Shown piece by piece: positions 38,365 to 47,535 of a stretch of 64,000 nucleotides of DNA. The stretch covers positions 3,906-67,905 of the forward strand of contig CAYPAW010000102.1 of assembly GCA_964408795.1 (NCBI GenBank), written 5' to 3'. The notes under the pieces were generated by a model, which was not told the origin of the DNA, made no database searches, and saw only the letters and a list, made by a program, of their open reading frames with translations. A program made the translations under genes and the position numbers. The number at the start of each line of letters is the position of its first letter. Positions within the stretch are counted from its first letter, which is position 1. The DNA comes from JABMQB01 sp964408795 (GTDB lineage: Bacteria > Bacteroidota > Bacteroidia > Bacteroidales > Prolixibacteraceae).

Positions 38365-40146
38365 TTATTTATAGAGAGGACCAAAGTTTTTGCAGGCTTG
38401 GTAATCGGCGTTTTCCGGATCCTGGCCAAAGGCTTTCCAGGCACTGGGCCGGAACAGCTGTTTCTCATCCACATTGTGCATGCATACGGGAATTCGCAGC
38501 ATGGAGGCGAGTGTGATCAGGTCGGCTCCAATATGTCCATAGCTGATGGCTCCATGGTTGGCACCCCAGTTCTCCATTACACTGTACACATCCCGGAAAA
38601 CTCCTTTCCCGGTTAACCGGGGAGCAAACCAGGTGGATGGCCAGGTTGGGTTGGTTCGTTCATTCAGTATCTTATGGATATCATCCTGAAGGTCTATGGT
38701 AAACCCTTCGGCAATCTGAAGCACCGGTCCCAATCCGTGTACCAGGTTTACACGCGACATGGTTACCGGCATCTGGCCGGCAGTTTTAAACTGACTTGAA
38801 AAACCTCCTCCCCGGAAATATTCCCTGTCGGCCGGACAAAAACGGGTGTGTTCGAGGCATTGGGTTGTTTCTTCGGGGGTTATTTCCCAAAACGGTTTCA
38901 TAACCGGGTTGCCGTCTTTATCTCTCTGTTGTGCCGTCGCATCCAAGGTTGTTGATCCGGAATTCAAAAGATGAATGATCCCGTTTTCGGCCATTCCGGT
39001 TAGCTTTTTCCCCGTGACACGATGAACAGATTCCGGGCTCCAATAGGTGCGTACATCCGAAAACAACTGGGCTGTTCCGGTAAGCAGGTGACCCAATAAC
39101 ATGGGTACTGCATTCAGGCTGTCATTTTCTGTTGCAAACACATAGGGTTCGCGTATCCCGTTCCAGTCAAACGAACTGTTCAGGATCACTTCTGCAAAAT
39201 CGCCGTTGGGAAAATAATCGGTCCATTGTCTTTGTCCCTGAAATCCTCCGGCAATGGCATTTCTTCCATGGGCTTCTTCCCCAAATCCGGCTTCTTTCAA
39301 CCGGGGATTTCCGGTCATCAGGTCACGGAAGATCAGCGTCATTTTCACACTGGTTTCCCACTCCTGGTCCTTGCGTTTCCGGTTGGCCTGTATTTCCGGT
39401 TTGTTGTAATCTTTCCCTTCAATGCAGTGTTTCTTCGTCCAGGACCATGCTTTCTTGAATTCCTCCTGATCATAGATTTCCTGGTTTATTCGTCGTATTA
39501 CTTCCGACATATCGACAAATTCGGTACGCATGCCAAGGTAATGATGGAAAAATCCGGGATCTACCATAGAGCCGGCAATTCCCATGGAGGTATAACCCAA
39601 TGATAAATAGGATTTACCCTTCATTTGTTCCACTGCCAAACCTGCTTTCACAAAACGCAGGATTCTATCTTTCACATCCTCCGGAATGGATTCATCACCG
39701 GCATCTTGCACCTCCCGGCCGTAAATTCCAAAAGCCGGCCATCCTTTTTGAGTGTAACCGGCGAGAGCTGCAGCAAGATAGACGGCACCCGGGCGCTCGG
39801 TTCCGTTGAACCCCCAAACAGCTTTTGGGATCCATGGATTGGTGTCCATAACCTCCGTTCCGTAGCACCAACAGGGAGTCACCGTTAAAGAGACCCCCAC
39901 TCCTTCCCGTTCAAATGTATCGGCACACCTGGCTGCTTCGGCCACCCCTCCGATGGTTGTATCTGAAATGACACATTCCAGGTTTTCACCATTGGGAAAC
40001 CTCAGATTGGTTTCAATGAACTTCGCTGCGGTTTTCGCCATATTCATGGTCTGCCGTTCCAGGCTTTCGCGCACTCCCTGCTCTCTACCGTCAATAACGG
40101 GTCGTATTCCAACTTTTGGCAATCTGCCGATTAATCTCTGTTTCAT
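38365..40146 (-). CDS. fucI: L-fucose isomerase
   Basis: 593 residues, essentially the length of E. coli FucI (591). Diagnostic segments include PKVGIRPVIDGREQGVRESL, CADTFEREGVGVSLTVTPCW, 'IPKAVWGFNGTERPGAVYLA' and NWGANHGAISYGHIGADLIT; the manganese-binding glutamate and aspartate region lies around FATENDSLNAVPMLLGHLLTG. It converts L-fucose to L-fuculose, and often D-arabinose to D-ribulose. Next to fucP it forms a minimal uptake/isomerisation pair. Fuculokinase and fuculose-phosphate aldolase are not adjacent. Confidence 0.95.
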   Translation of the reverse strand: MKQRLIGRLPKVGIRPVIDGREQGVRESLERQTMNMAKTAAKFIETNLRFPNGENLECVISDTTIGGVAEAARCADTFEREGVGVSLTVTPCWCYGTEVMDTNPWIPKAVWGFNGTERPGAVYLAAALAGYTQKGWPAFGIYGREVQDAGDESIPEDVKDRILRFVKAGLAVEQMKGKSYLSLGYTSMGIAGSMVDPGFFHHYLGMRTEFVDMSEVIRRINQEIYDQEEFKKAWSWTKKHCIEGKDYNKPEIQANRKRKDQEWETSVKMTLIFRDLMTGNPRLKEAGFGEEAHGRNAIAGGFQGQRQWTDYFPNGDFAEVILNSSFDWNGIREPYVFATENDSLNAVPMLLGHLLTGTAQLFSDVRTYWSPESVHRVTGKKLTGMAENGIIHLLNSGSTTLDATAQQRDKDGNPVMKPFWEITPEETTQCLEHTRFCPADREYFRGGGFSSQFKTAGQMPVTMSRVNLVHGLGPVLQIAEGFTIDLQDDIHKILNERTNPTWPSTWFAPRLTGKGVFRDVYSVMENWGANHGAISYGHIGADLITLASMLRIPVCMHNVDEKQLFRPSAWKAFGQDPENADYQACKNFGPLYK

Positions 40147-40168
40147 GATTCTATTTTCAGATTTTCAA

Positions 40169-40176
40169 CAAATGTA
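40169..40176 (-). promoter_or_regulatory. -7 box of the fucI-fucP operon
   Basis: On the minus strand the sequence is TACATTTG, an exact TAnnTTTG match, 22 bases upstream of the fucI ATG at 40146. The 17-bp palindrome at 40182-40198 lies just upstream of it. Confidence 0.6.
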
Positions 40177-40181
40177 GCAAC

Positions 40182-40198
40182 TATCCGGATTCCGGATA
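40182..40198. promoter_or_regulatory. 17-bp palindrome, candidate operator for fucI-fucP
   Basis: TATCCGGA-T-TCCGGATA: two perfect 8-base arms around one base. It sits between the -33 and -7 regions of the fucI promoter, 5 bases from the -7 box, the usual place for a repressor that blocks polymerase. Such a 1-base-centred palindrome fits a dimeric regulator of the GntR or LacI kind; no candidate regulator gene is adjacent. Confidence 0.5.
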
Positions 40199-40290
40199 TC
40201 CTGTACAATCCTGAAAGTTCAATTTTATTTACAGGATCGCCCTTTTTTCGTAAACATAATTCATTATTTTTATGCCACAAAACAGAAAAT

Positions 40291-41520
40291 ATGCATCGAA
40301 TCAAAATTCATTGGCAAATACTCATTGCGCTTATACTGGCTGTTTTTTTCGGTTATTATTTTCCTTCCGGTGTTCCTTATGTTTCCTGGATGGGTGATAT
40401 TTTTCTGCGTGCCCTGAAAATGGTAATCATCCCCTTGATTTTCAGCTCAATTATTAGTGGAGTAACCAGTATTGGAGAAGGGAAGAATCTGGGAAGATTG
40501 GGAATAAAAACTCTGGGTTATTACCTTTTAACCAGTATGCTGGCCATACTTACCGGACTGGTGCTGGTGAATCTGATAAAACCGGGTGTAGGTGTGGATC
40601 TGGGGTTGAGCAGATCAGTCGACGGTCTTGCGGAAAGCGTGGGTTCTATCAGAGATATTATTTACCGGCTTATTCCGGAGAATATCTTCGATGTCATGGC
40701 TCAGGGAGCCATTCTGCCGGTGATCTTTTTCGCTGTTCTTTTTGGTTTTTTTATCACCAAGACCGAGACGAAACATAAAAAAGTACTTACAACGTTTGTA
40801 GATGCTGTCTTCGAGGTTATGATGAAAATTACCTTGTTCATCATAAAGTTCACGCCGTTAGGAATTTTTGGTATTGTAGCCAGTGAGGTTTCCCGGAATT
40901 CCGAAGAGCTGGCAAGCATAGCCGGGAGTCTGGCAATCTACATGCTAACGGTTTTTTCCGGATTGATGATCCATGCTTTTATTACCTTACCCCTGCTGAC
41001 ACGTCTTGTTGGAAGAGCCAGACCTTTTCTACATTTTAAGAATATGATAACCGCCTTGTTAACGGCTTTTTCCACCTCATCATCGAGCGCAACATTGCCC
41101 CTTACTATGGAATCCATAGAACATAACAGTGGGGTATCCAATAAAATATCAAGCTTCACCCTGCCTCTCGGGGCAACCATCAATATGGACGGCACAGCCC
41201 TTTATGAATGTGTGGCTGCCATGTTTATTGCTCAGGCCTATGGAGTGGATTTATCCTTTGTGGAACAGGCTATGGTTGTGTTTACCGCTCTTTTGGCCTC
41301 CATAGGAGCCGCTGGAATTCCCATGGCCGGACTTGTCATGATCACCATCGTCCTTACGGCGGTAAATCTGCCCCTGGAAGGAATCGGTCTGATCCTCGCT
41401 GTAGACCGGGTTCTGGATATGACCCGAACATCGGTGAATGTATGGAGTGACAGTTGTGGAGCCGTCATCATTGCCCGTTCTGAAGGGGAAACAACCCATG
41501 TTCCGGTTGGGGAACATTAA
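40291..41520 (+). CDS. Dicarboxylate/amino acid:cation symporter (DAACS family)
   Basis: 409 residues with eight transmembrane segments and two re-entrant hairpins. The family signatures are present: the serine-rich hairpin STSSSSATLPLTMES, the NMDGT motif in GATINMDGTALYE and AGIPMAGLVM in hairpin 2. Such carriers take up glutamate, aspartate, succinate, fumarate or malate with Na+ or H+. The C-terminal RTSVNVWSDSCGAVI block, with a conserved aspartate, supports acidic substrates. It stands alone between divergently and convergently transcribed neighbours. The substrate, glutamate or C4-dicarboxylate, cannot be told by eye. Confidence 0.92.
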   Translation: MHRIKIHWQILIALILAVFFGYYFPSGVPYVSWMGDIFLRALKMVIIPLIFSSIISGVTSIGEGKNLGRLGIKTLGYYLLTSMLAILTGLVLVNLIKPGVGVDLGLSRSVDGLAESVGSIRDIIYRLIPENIFDVMAQGAILPVIFFAVLFGFFITKTETKHKKVLTTFVDAVFEVMMKITLFIIKFTPLGIFGIVASEVSRNSEELASIAGSLAIYMLTVFSGLMIHAFITLPLLTRLVGRARPFLHFKNMITALLTAFSTSSSSATLPLTMESIEHNSGVSNKISSFTLPLGATINMDGTALYECVAAMFIAQAYGVDLSFVEQAMVVFTALLASIGAAGIPMAGLVMITIVLTAVNLPLEGIGLILAVDRVLDMTRTSVNVWSDSCGAVIIARSEGETTHVPVGEH

Positions 41521-41565
41521 AACCCCCGTAATTTTTTCCTCTTCCGGAGGCGGTTGGAAATAAGG

Positions 41566-42519
41566 TCAGTTTACTTTGTTCCGGGGATTTCCTTCAAGGA
41601 AGCTGCGAATATTCTCCGCAGCCAGATGCATTAATCTTTCCCGGGCTTCTTTTGTGGCCCACGCCATGTGAGGAGTCAGGCAACAATTTCTCGCCGTCAA
41701 CAGGGGATTCTCTGCATCGGGGGGTTCACTTGAAAGCACATCCGCTCCCAGCCAGGCTATTCGACCTGTGTTTAAGGCATCCGCGACATCTTTTTCATTC
41801 AGCAAGGCTCCCCGTCCCGTATTGATGATGCAGACCGACCTTTTTGCTTTGTTCAGCAGCTTTTTATTGACAAATTCTTTATTCTCTTTTGTTAACGGAC
41901 AATTCAGGCTAATAAAATCGCTCTTTCTGAAGAGTTCCTCCAGGTCTACCTGCCGGATATTTTCCGGGATCTTACGTATGCGACTCCGGTTATGCACAAT
42001 AGGAACCATACCAAATGCCAGTCCTGCCTGGGCTACCACACGGCCAATTTTTCCGAAACCTACGATGCCCAGTACCTTATCGGCAAGTTCTGTTTGGGGA
42101 GTCAGGCTATACATAAAATCTCTGCACCCGGACCAGTCTCCGTTCCTTACCGATTGTGCATGAACTTCCACACGCTGTGTGAAATTCAGAATATGGGCAA
42201 AAACCATTTGCGCTACCGAATAAGTACTGTATGCCGGAATGTTGGTTACTGTGATCCCCTTTTCTGTGGCTGCCTGAAGATCTACTACATTGTAACCGGT
42301 TGCCAATACTCCGATATATTTTAACCCCGGAAGCTTCTTTATCAGGTCGCTTCCAAGATACACTTTGTTGGTCAGCACAAGATCCGCATTTCGAATACGA
42401 TCCAATACCTGACTCTCCGAAGTCCGCTCATAAACAGTCGTTTCCCCGATTTGTCGTATCTCATCCCATGTTAAATCTCCCGGATTTAACGTATACCCAT
42501 CCAGTACAATAATTTTCAT
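41566..42519 (-). CDS. D-2-hydroxyacid dehydrogenase (hydroxypyruvate reductase-like)
   Basis: 317 residues from ATG 42519 (MKIIVLDGYTLNPGD). A longer frame to 42561 adds 14 residues unlike the family. The substrate-binding domain flanks a Rossmann domain with the NAD motif LGIVGFGKIGRVV; the catalytic arginine is in IINTGRGALLN and the histidine in CLTPHMAWAT. The N-terminal VLDGYTLNPGDLTWDEI segment resembles glycerate dehydrogenases (HprA). It reduces a 2-keto acid to the D-hydroxy acid with NAD(P)H. It is convergent with the symporter gene, 45 bases apart. Confidence 0.9.
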   Translation of the reverse strand: MKIIVLDGYTLNPGDLTWDEIRQIGETTVYERTSESQVLDRIRNADLVLTNKVYLGSDLIKKLPGLKYIGVLATGYNVVDLQAATEKGITVTNIPAYSTYSVAQMVFAHILNFTQRVEVHAQSVRNGDWSGCRDFMYSLTPQTELADKVLGIVGFGKIGRVVAQAGLAFGMVPIVHNRSRIRKIPENIRQVDLEELFRKSDFISLNCPLTKENKEFVNKKLLNKAKRSVCIINTGRGALLNEKDVADALNTGRIAWLGADVLSSEPPDAENPLLTARNCCLTPHMAWATKEARERLMHLAAENIRSFLEGNPRNKVN

Positions 42520-42690
42520 TCTTCCTGTATGTTTTGATTCTGCAGAGGTAAATATGTCCAAAATTCTCCCCGGTCACCCAAATTAACTAAATATTTTTTA
42601 CACCTGAATGACTTTTTTAAACATCTTGTAATTCAATAAATTAAAAAATTATTCCAACAAACAGGCAATAAAAATTCAAATTTCCAGGCC

Positions 42691-42717
42691 TTGTAATTCA
42701 GATTTGTATTATATTAG
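42691..42717 (+). promoter_or_regulatory. Possible promoter of a small RNA
   Basis: A TTG at 42691-42693 and TATATTAG at 42710-42717 loosely match the Bacteroidota promoter, but spacing (16 bases) is short and the -7 box lacks the final TTTG. It lies upstream of a strong terminator and no coding region. Confidence 0.3.
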
Positions 42718-42723
42718 CACTAA

Positions 42724-42850
42724 TTAAAAATAAAAATTCGTAGCAGAAGACATCATGCATCTACCTTTTCTCTTAGACCAAAAATGTTTTCTGATCTAAC
42801 TAAACTAAACTATGAACAATCGGGTTATCAATAGATAACCCGTTTTTTTT
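42724..42850 (+). ncRNA. Putative small RNA ending in an intrinsic terminator
   Basis: About 127 bases between a weak promoter and a very clear terminator, in a 526-base region with no gene. The transcript would contain CTAACTAAACTAAACT just before the terminator stem. A tiny ORF, ATG at 42813 to TAA at 42837 (MNNRVINR), runs through the terminator stem. It does not precede a co-directional gene, so leader function is unlikely, and a standalone regulatory RNA is the simplest reading. Confidence 0.4.
42821..42850 (+). terminator. Rho-independent terminator
   Basis: CGGGTTATC (42821-42829), loop AATA, GATAACCCG (42834-42842), then eight T. A perfect 9-bp stem with a T tract: the best intrinsic terminator in the window. 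It lies downstream of no annotated gene on the plus strand. Confidence 0.85.
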
Positions 42851-42853
42851 TAT

Positions 42854-42923
42854 ATGGAAATTGAACATAGATGGATTATGCTATGTGCCAGATATACAAA
42901 ATCTTAAATTGATTTTATTCACA
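42854..42923 (+). repeat. 70-bp segment related to the sequence upstream of the NifX-like gene at 50077
   Basis: This segment aligns with 50009-50077 at about 70-75% identity by eye. The best-conserved part is ATCTTAAATTgATTTTATTCACA (42901-42923, one mismatch to 50055-50077), plus ATGGAAATT and ACAT near the start. In the other copy the ATG of the NifX-like gene follows at once; here no gene follows. Confidence 0.55.
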
Positions 42924-43045
42924 AAGATCCTTATTAAAGATGGGACAAAAGCCATTCCTTTCTAAGGATTACAACCGTTCGTAATTTCTGAGAGCATATG
43001 AGTAAATCCCTTGGTTCAGAAGGTTCCGTAAACATCAGAAACAAA

Positions 43046-45664
43046 TCATAAGGAGAACCAATAACTGATTTTCAGCATAAAGGCATTTTGTGGTTTTACT
43101 GTAAAAATTTCTTTAAAGGAATTGGTAACCGAGGGATTAACCCGGTTTTCAGAGCGGGTTCTTTCATGGGTCCATACCAGATACATGGTTGATCCCGGAA
43201 GAAATTCCCAGCGTGCCACAAAATTGGATCGGAACTCCTGAAAATTAAAATCCGGGTTGGATATGCTGAACGGAGGATACGATTCATTTTTGGGCTGAAG
43301 CTGTATCTTCCCGTCCGGAGTTATGGAGTGATCAAGGATCCGGTATCTTTCGTCTACATTTTTGGCATGGGCTTGATCAACCTCTTTGTAATCCAAGTAT
43401 TTCCCTGTAGAAGCATACGGGCTTCCGTAATATTGCAACGAAAGCTCGGGAGTGATAAAATACTCCATGCGTAAGGTTGTAAATAACGTTTTACGATCAA
43501 TTTTACCCACAATGTACCTCTGTTTATCATTCAGCAATTTCTGTGTGATATACTGGTTATTATCGATGGTTATGAGATACTCGGTATTGGAAGTGATGGT
43601 GAAATTGTTCCCGATTTGCACACTGGCAAAGAAGGTATGATGGATTGATTTTGACAGGTCATTATCGTACCAGTCGTAGTTTGATCCGGTGCCAAGGAAC
43701 AGGTCTTTTGTACTGTTGGTTTGCACAAAATACTCAAAGCTGGTCATATCGCTAATCCGCAATGCCGGACCGCCCCGTAATTGTCTTGTATCCAATTCCC
43801 CCCAGTAACGATCCAGGTCGAGGTGAATGCTCCAGAGATTGTTAAATTTCACAAAGCCATGATTGTCCCATTTCGAGTAGATGTTTTCCCAGCCAAAACT
43901 CCAGTCATGAATATACGCTGAGGTGATTTGATAATTTCGCACGATGCCTTTGGGTTGGTTGACCTGATAGAGCACGGAGGCCGATGTACGGATGTAATCT
44001 GCCTGTCTGAGGTAGCCCAGGTCGTTCATGTCAACTCCCGGGGATCGCCAGTCAAGCAATCCGGTAATCCGTAATTGACCGCTTCGTTTACCTCCGGAAA
44101 GTTGTCCCCCCCACCCTGCAAGGTTTGTTTTTCCCGGGTCATAATTCAGGTGTGGGGCATCTTCCCTTTGAAATAAATGCCTTGAGGAACTTTGCAGATA
44201 GCCGATGGCTGTTTCACTTCCGCTGATTTGCGAATAAAAAGTTTTCAGATCCACAAAATATTTTCTGTTCAACCAGTTATGCTGGAAGTTAATTCCTCCG
44301 ACTGTCGCCATTTCAGGGAGGAAATCAAGATGACGCTCTTTAATGGAACGGATCGTGGAAGTAAGCATTCCCCCCAGAACCGTTTTTCCTTCGTTGAAGT
44401 CCTTCTTTACACGGCTGATAAAATAATTTGTAAACGGTTCGGCAGCTATTTTGTTTTCCTGGCTTTCCTCTTTGATTACAGCAAACTCCCTGGATGTCAT
44501 ACTGTTTATCACACCAATGGAGAAGCCATTTTTATTTTTTCCGGTAAGTTTCAAGGCACTCAGGATGGATGTATTATCGGGAACCGAAACTTCCTGATTT
44601 CTCAAGGGATCAGGGATATAACTGGGAGCATGCCCGATTCTGCGGGAGTAAAACAGCAGGTCACTTCCGATGTCGTATTCCAGAATGCTGTTTCCTTCCA
44701 GAAAAAAAGGTCTTTTTTCATCATAGAAAACCTCATAGGAGGTAAGATTTAATTCCGAAGGATCGGCTTCAACCTGTCCGAAATCCGGAAAAAAAGTGTA
44801 GTCCAGGGTGAAATCGGATGTCACGCCAATTTTCCCATCCAGACCGAATCCCAGGATAGAATTTTTGTGGGCATCGGTTACGTATTTTGCTTTTGCATAC
44901 GGCAGAATCTCAAAATTCTTTTTTGTTTGAATTCCTTTTATTCCTCTCAATTCCCCAAATATATAAACCATAGCAGGGGCATCGATGGGTATCAGTTTCC
45001 ATTGATCTTCTTCATCAAGCCGGTCTATCCAGCGCCATATATGCATTCCCCAGACCTGCTCATCCTTTTTAGCGAATCTCAGTTGGCTAAAGGGAATGCG
45101 TATTTCAACAGACCATAAGGAATCTCCCACATAGGATTTTCCATCCCATACAGCATCCCAATTGGTATCCCACTGGTAAGCCCCGAGGTGCATAAGGTCG
45201 ATTTTCTGACCGGCAGCAGAAACATTAAACTCAAAGGCTGTTCTTTTATCGTGATACGTGTCAAGGGCAATGCCAGCAATATCCCCGGATGTAAAATCAT
45301 CTCTTCTGCCCAGGATAGGTCTAATCTTTTCCGGCTCTGTATCGTAGCATTTTATTCCAATATACAAATGCTGATCGTCATACAAAATTTTAATCTCGGT
45401 TTCCTGTGAAGGAGCATGAGCCTGCAAAGGTTGCTGCTGGCGAAAACCGCCTGACCAATCTCCGGTTTGCCAGCACGCTTCCGTAATACGCCCGTCTATT
45501 TTGGGTGCTTCTTCGATTCGTTCGGCATAATACACCCGTTTCTGGCTTGCATAATAATTAACCATCGAATCACTGGATAAGGTGTAGGTGAGCTCCTGCG
45601 CATGCAATGAAAAACAGAGAATGATCAGAAAGAACGGCAATCCTGAGGTAATAAGTCGTTTCAT
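43046..45664 (-). CDS. DUF5916 protein with CBM9-like N-terminal domain, secreted
   Basis: 872 residues with signal peptide SGLPFFLIILCFSLHAQ. The N-terminal ~210 residues are a CBM9-like beta-sandwich (EEAPKIDGRITEACWQTG, 'EIKILYDDQHLYIGIKCYD'). The rest is DUF5916, rich in alternating strands and ending in the aromatic-terminated strand FMLKISYWFSL, as in outer-membrane beta-barrels. Hallmarks of the family are DFTLDYTFFPDFGQVEADPSE and YDEKRPFFLEGNSI. The protein is probably an outer-membrane barrel with a periplasmic or surface sugar-binding domain; its role is not known. It stands alone with its own promoter. Confidence 0.88.
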   Translation of the reverse strand: MKRLITSGLPFFLIILCFSLHAQELTYTLSSDSMVNYYASQKRVYYAERIEEAPKIDGRITEACWQTGDWSGGFRQQQPLQAHAPSQETEIKILYDDQHLYIGIKCYDTEPEKIRPILGRRDDFTSGDIAGIALDTYHDKRTAFEFNVSAAGQKIDLMHLGAYQWDTNWDAVWDGKSYVGDSLWSVEIRIPFSQLRFAKKDEQVWGMHIWRWIDRLDEEDQWKLIPIDAPAMVYIFGELRGIKGIQTKKNFEILPYAKAKYVTDAHKNSILGFGLDGKIGVTSDFTLDYTFFPDFGQVEADPSELNLTSYEVFYDEKRPFFLEGNSILEYDIGSDLLFYSRRIGHAPSYIPDPLRNQEVSVPDNTSILSALKLTGKNKNGFSIGVINSMTSREFAVIKEESQENKIAAEPFTNYFISRVKKDFNEGKTVLGGMLTSTIRSIKERHLDFLPEMATVGGINFQHNWLNRKYFVDLKTFYSQISGSETAIGYLQSSSRHLFQREDAPHLNYDPGKTNLAGWGGQLSGGKRSGQLRITGLLDWRSPGVDMNDLGYLRQADYIRTSASVLYQVNQPKGIVRNYQITSAYIHDWSFGWENIYSKWDNHGFVKFNNLWSIHLDLDRYWGELDTRQLRGGPALRISDMTSFEYFVQTNSTKDLFLGTGSNYDWYDNDLSKSIHHTFFASVQIGNNFTITSNTEYLITIDNNQYITQKLLNDKQRYIVGKIDRKTLFTTLRMEYFITPELSLQYYGSPYASTGKYLDYKEVDQAHAKNVDERYRILDHSITPDGKIQLQPKNESYPPFSISNPDFNFQEFRSNFVARWEFLPGSTMYLVWTHERTRSENRVNPSVTNSFKEIFTVKPQNAFMLKISYWFSL

Positions 45665-46021
45665 ACGTTTTTATGATTGGGTAAGGTTATGCGTTCATGG
45701 ATTATGTATAGGAAAAATCTGTATTCTTTTCGTACATTCATTCATTATGAGCTTACTGTATAACACATGAATGATGTTTTCATGCAATTCATCCCGAAAA
45801 ACTCCAGTATTTTCAAGATACATCGTAGTTTGTTTTATGTTTCTTTATATTGTTCTGATAGACAATCAGAGAGGACAAAGGTAACCTCTTTCTGAAAATC
45901 CCAAAACATTAAAATATGTTAATACAAAAATCTTTTCTTTAAACATTTTTATAACTTTCGCAATGAAATTATTTTATTTATTGAAGAAATTGAAAGGCAA
46001 TAATTGTCCAGTTTGGTAGAA
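45665..46021. other. Divergent intergenic region between DUF5916 and carboxylase genes
   Basis: 357 bases without a gene. It holds the DUF5916 promoter (45876-45905), a small inverted repeat at 45854-45870 (TCTGAT-N5-ATCAGA), and, just before the biotin carboxylase gene, a TAACTTTC element. The DUF5916 mRNA would have a leader of about 200 bases. Confidence 0.55.
45876..45905 (-). promoter_or_regulatory. Promoter of the DUF5916 gene
   Basis: On the minus strand TTTTGG (around 45902-45905) precedes TACCTTTG (45876-45883) by about 18 bases. The -7 box is exact. A palindrome TCTGAT-AGACA-ATCAGA lies just downstream, in the early leader. Confidence 0.5.
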
Positions 46022-47527
46022 ATGAATAAGATAAGAAAAATACTGATAGCCAACCGGGGGGAGATTGCGATCCGGATCATGCGTACCTGCAGGGAGATGG
46101 GTATTGACACTGTCGCTGTTTATTCCGAAGCCGACCGCATGTCCCTGCATGTACGGTATGCCCATGAGGCCTATTACATTGGCAAATCGCCTGCCTCGGA
46201 GAGTTATCTGGATATTGAAAAAATCATCCTTACGGCGAAGCAATGCAAAGCAGATGCCATACATCCAGGCTATGGATTTCTTTCGGAGAATGCCGTTTTT
46301 TCCAGAAGATGCCAGGAGGAAGGGATTGTTTTTATTGGAGCATCCCCGGAAGCGATTGAAACCATGGGGAATAAAATCAAGGCCCGGGAAACCATGCTGA
46401 AGGCAGGAATCCCGGTTGTTCCGGGGACCCAAAGGTGTATTGTTACGGAGGAGGAAGCCCTCAAGGTGATGGATCAGATTGGTCTTCCGGTGATGATCAA
46501 AGCTTCGGCTGGAGGGGGCGGTAAGGGAATGCGTCTGATAACAACCCGGGATCAGCTTCTACAGGGATTACGGGCTGCCCGCTCGGAAGCCCGTGAAGCT
46601 TTTGGTGATGATTCCGTGTATATGGAAAAATATATCTCCTCACCCCACCACATAGAAGTTCAGATACTGGCTGATTTACACGGAAACATAATTCATCTTT
46701 TTGAACGGGAATGCTCTATACAACGAAGACACCAGAAAATGATTGAAGAAACCCCCTCCCCTTTTATTACCGATGAACTCCGGGAACAAATGGGGTCCTG
46801 TGCCGTTCAGGCTGCCAAAGCAGTGAATTATGGAGGAGCCGGAACCATAGAGTTTCTGGTGGATGAAAACCATGCTTTTTATTTTCTGGAAATGAATACC
46901 CGCCTGCAGGTTGAACATCCGATTACCGAACGGGTAACCGGCGTTGACCTGGTCAAACAACAAATACGGATCGCCGGAAGAGAAAAATTACCCCTTCGGC
47001 AACAAGACCTTACCCAGCATGGTAACGCTATTGAATGCAGGATCTATGCAGAAGATTCGGACAACAATTTTATGCCTAGCCCCGGAAAGGTAATCAAAAT
47101 AACCCAGCCTATGGGATTGGGAGTCCGAACCGATGGATATGTATATGAAGGATATGAAATACCGGTCTATTACGATCCACTGATCTCAAAACTGATTGTT
47201 TGGGGTGAATCACGCAAAGAAGCAATTGCCAGAATGCAACGGGCCCTCTATGAATATAAAATAGTGGGGGTTAAAACCTCCATAAAATTCCTTGAAAAAA
47301 TTCTGCGCTGTAAAGATTTTATCCGGGGAACCTACGATACGCATTTTATTGAGAACAACCGTTTGATTCTTATGGCGGATGAAGAGAGCCAGAAAAAAGT
47401 GGAAGATATCGTCATGATGGCAACCTACATTGATTACCTGAATAAACTGCACAAAATATACAACTCCAAAGAGCTTACACCGGTTCAAAGCCGTTGGAAA
47501 AAAGCGAATTATCTGAATCGTTTCTGA
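46022..47527 (+). CDS. accC: Biotin carboxylase subunit of an acyl-CoA/pyruvate carboxylase
   Basis: 501 residues from ATG 46022 (a TTG six codons upstream is open but unlikely). The ATP-grasp biotin carboxylase fold is complete: KILIANRGEIAIRIMRTCRE, 'HPGYGFLSENAVF', the glycine-rich KASAGGGGKGMR, 'ECSIQRRHQKM' and LQVEHPITERVTG with the catalytic glutamate/arginine. It carboxylates biotin with bicarbonate and ATP. The biotin carrier and carboxyltransferase genes follow 8-9 bases apart. The C-terminal ~45 residues extend past the catalytic fold, as in acyl-CoA carboxylase alpha subunits. Symbol by homology only. Confidence 0.94.
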   Translation: MNKIRKILIANRGEIAIRIMRTCREMGIDTVAVYSEADRMSLHVRYAHEAYYIGKSPASESYLDIEKIILTAKQCKADAIHPGYGFLSENAVFSRRCQEEGIVFIGASPEAIETMGNKIKARETMLKAGIPVVPGTQRCIVTEEEALKVMDQIGLPVMIKASAGGGGKGMRLITTRDQLLQGLRAARSEAREAFGDDSVYMEKYISSPHHIEVQILADLHGNIIHLFERECSIQRRHQKMIEETPSPFITDELREQMGSCAVQAAKAVNYGGAGTIEFLVDENHAFYFLEMNTRLQVEHPITERVTGVDLVKQQIRIAGREKLPLRQQDLTQHGNAIECRIYAEDSDNNFMPSPGKVIKITQPMGLGVRTDGYVYEGYEIPVYYDPLISKLIVWGESRKEAIARMQRALYEYKIVGVKTSIKFLEKILRCKDFIRGTYDTHFIENNRLILMADEESQKKVEDIVMMATYIDYLNKLHKIYNSKELTPVQSRWKKANYLNRF

Positions 47528-47535
47528 TTAATCAT

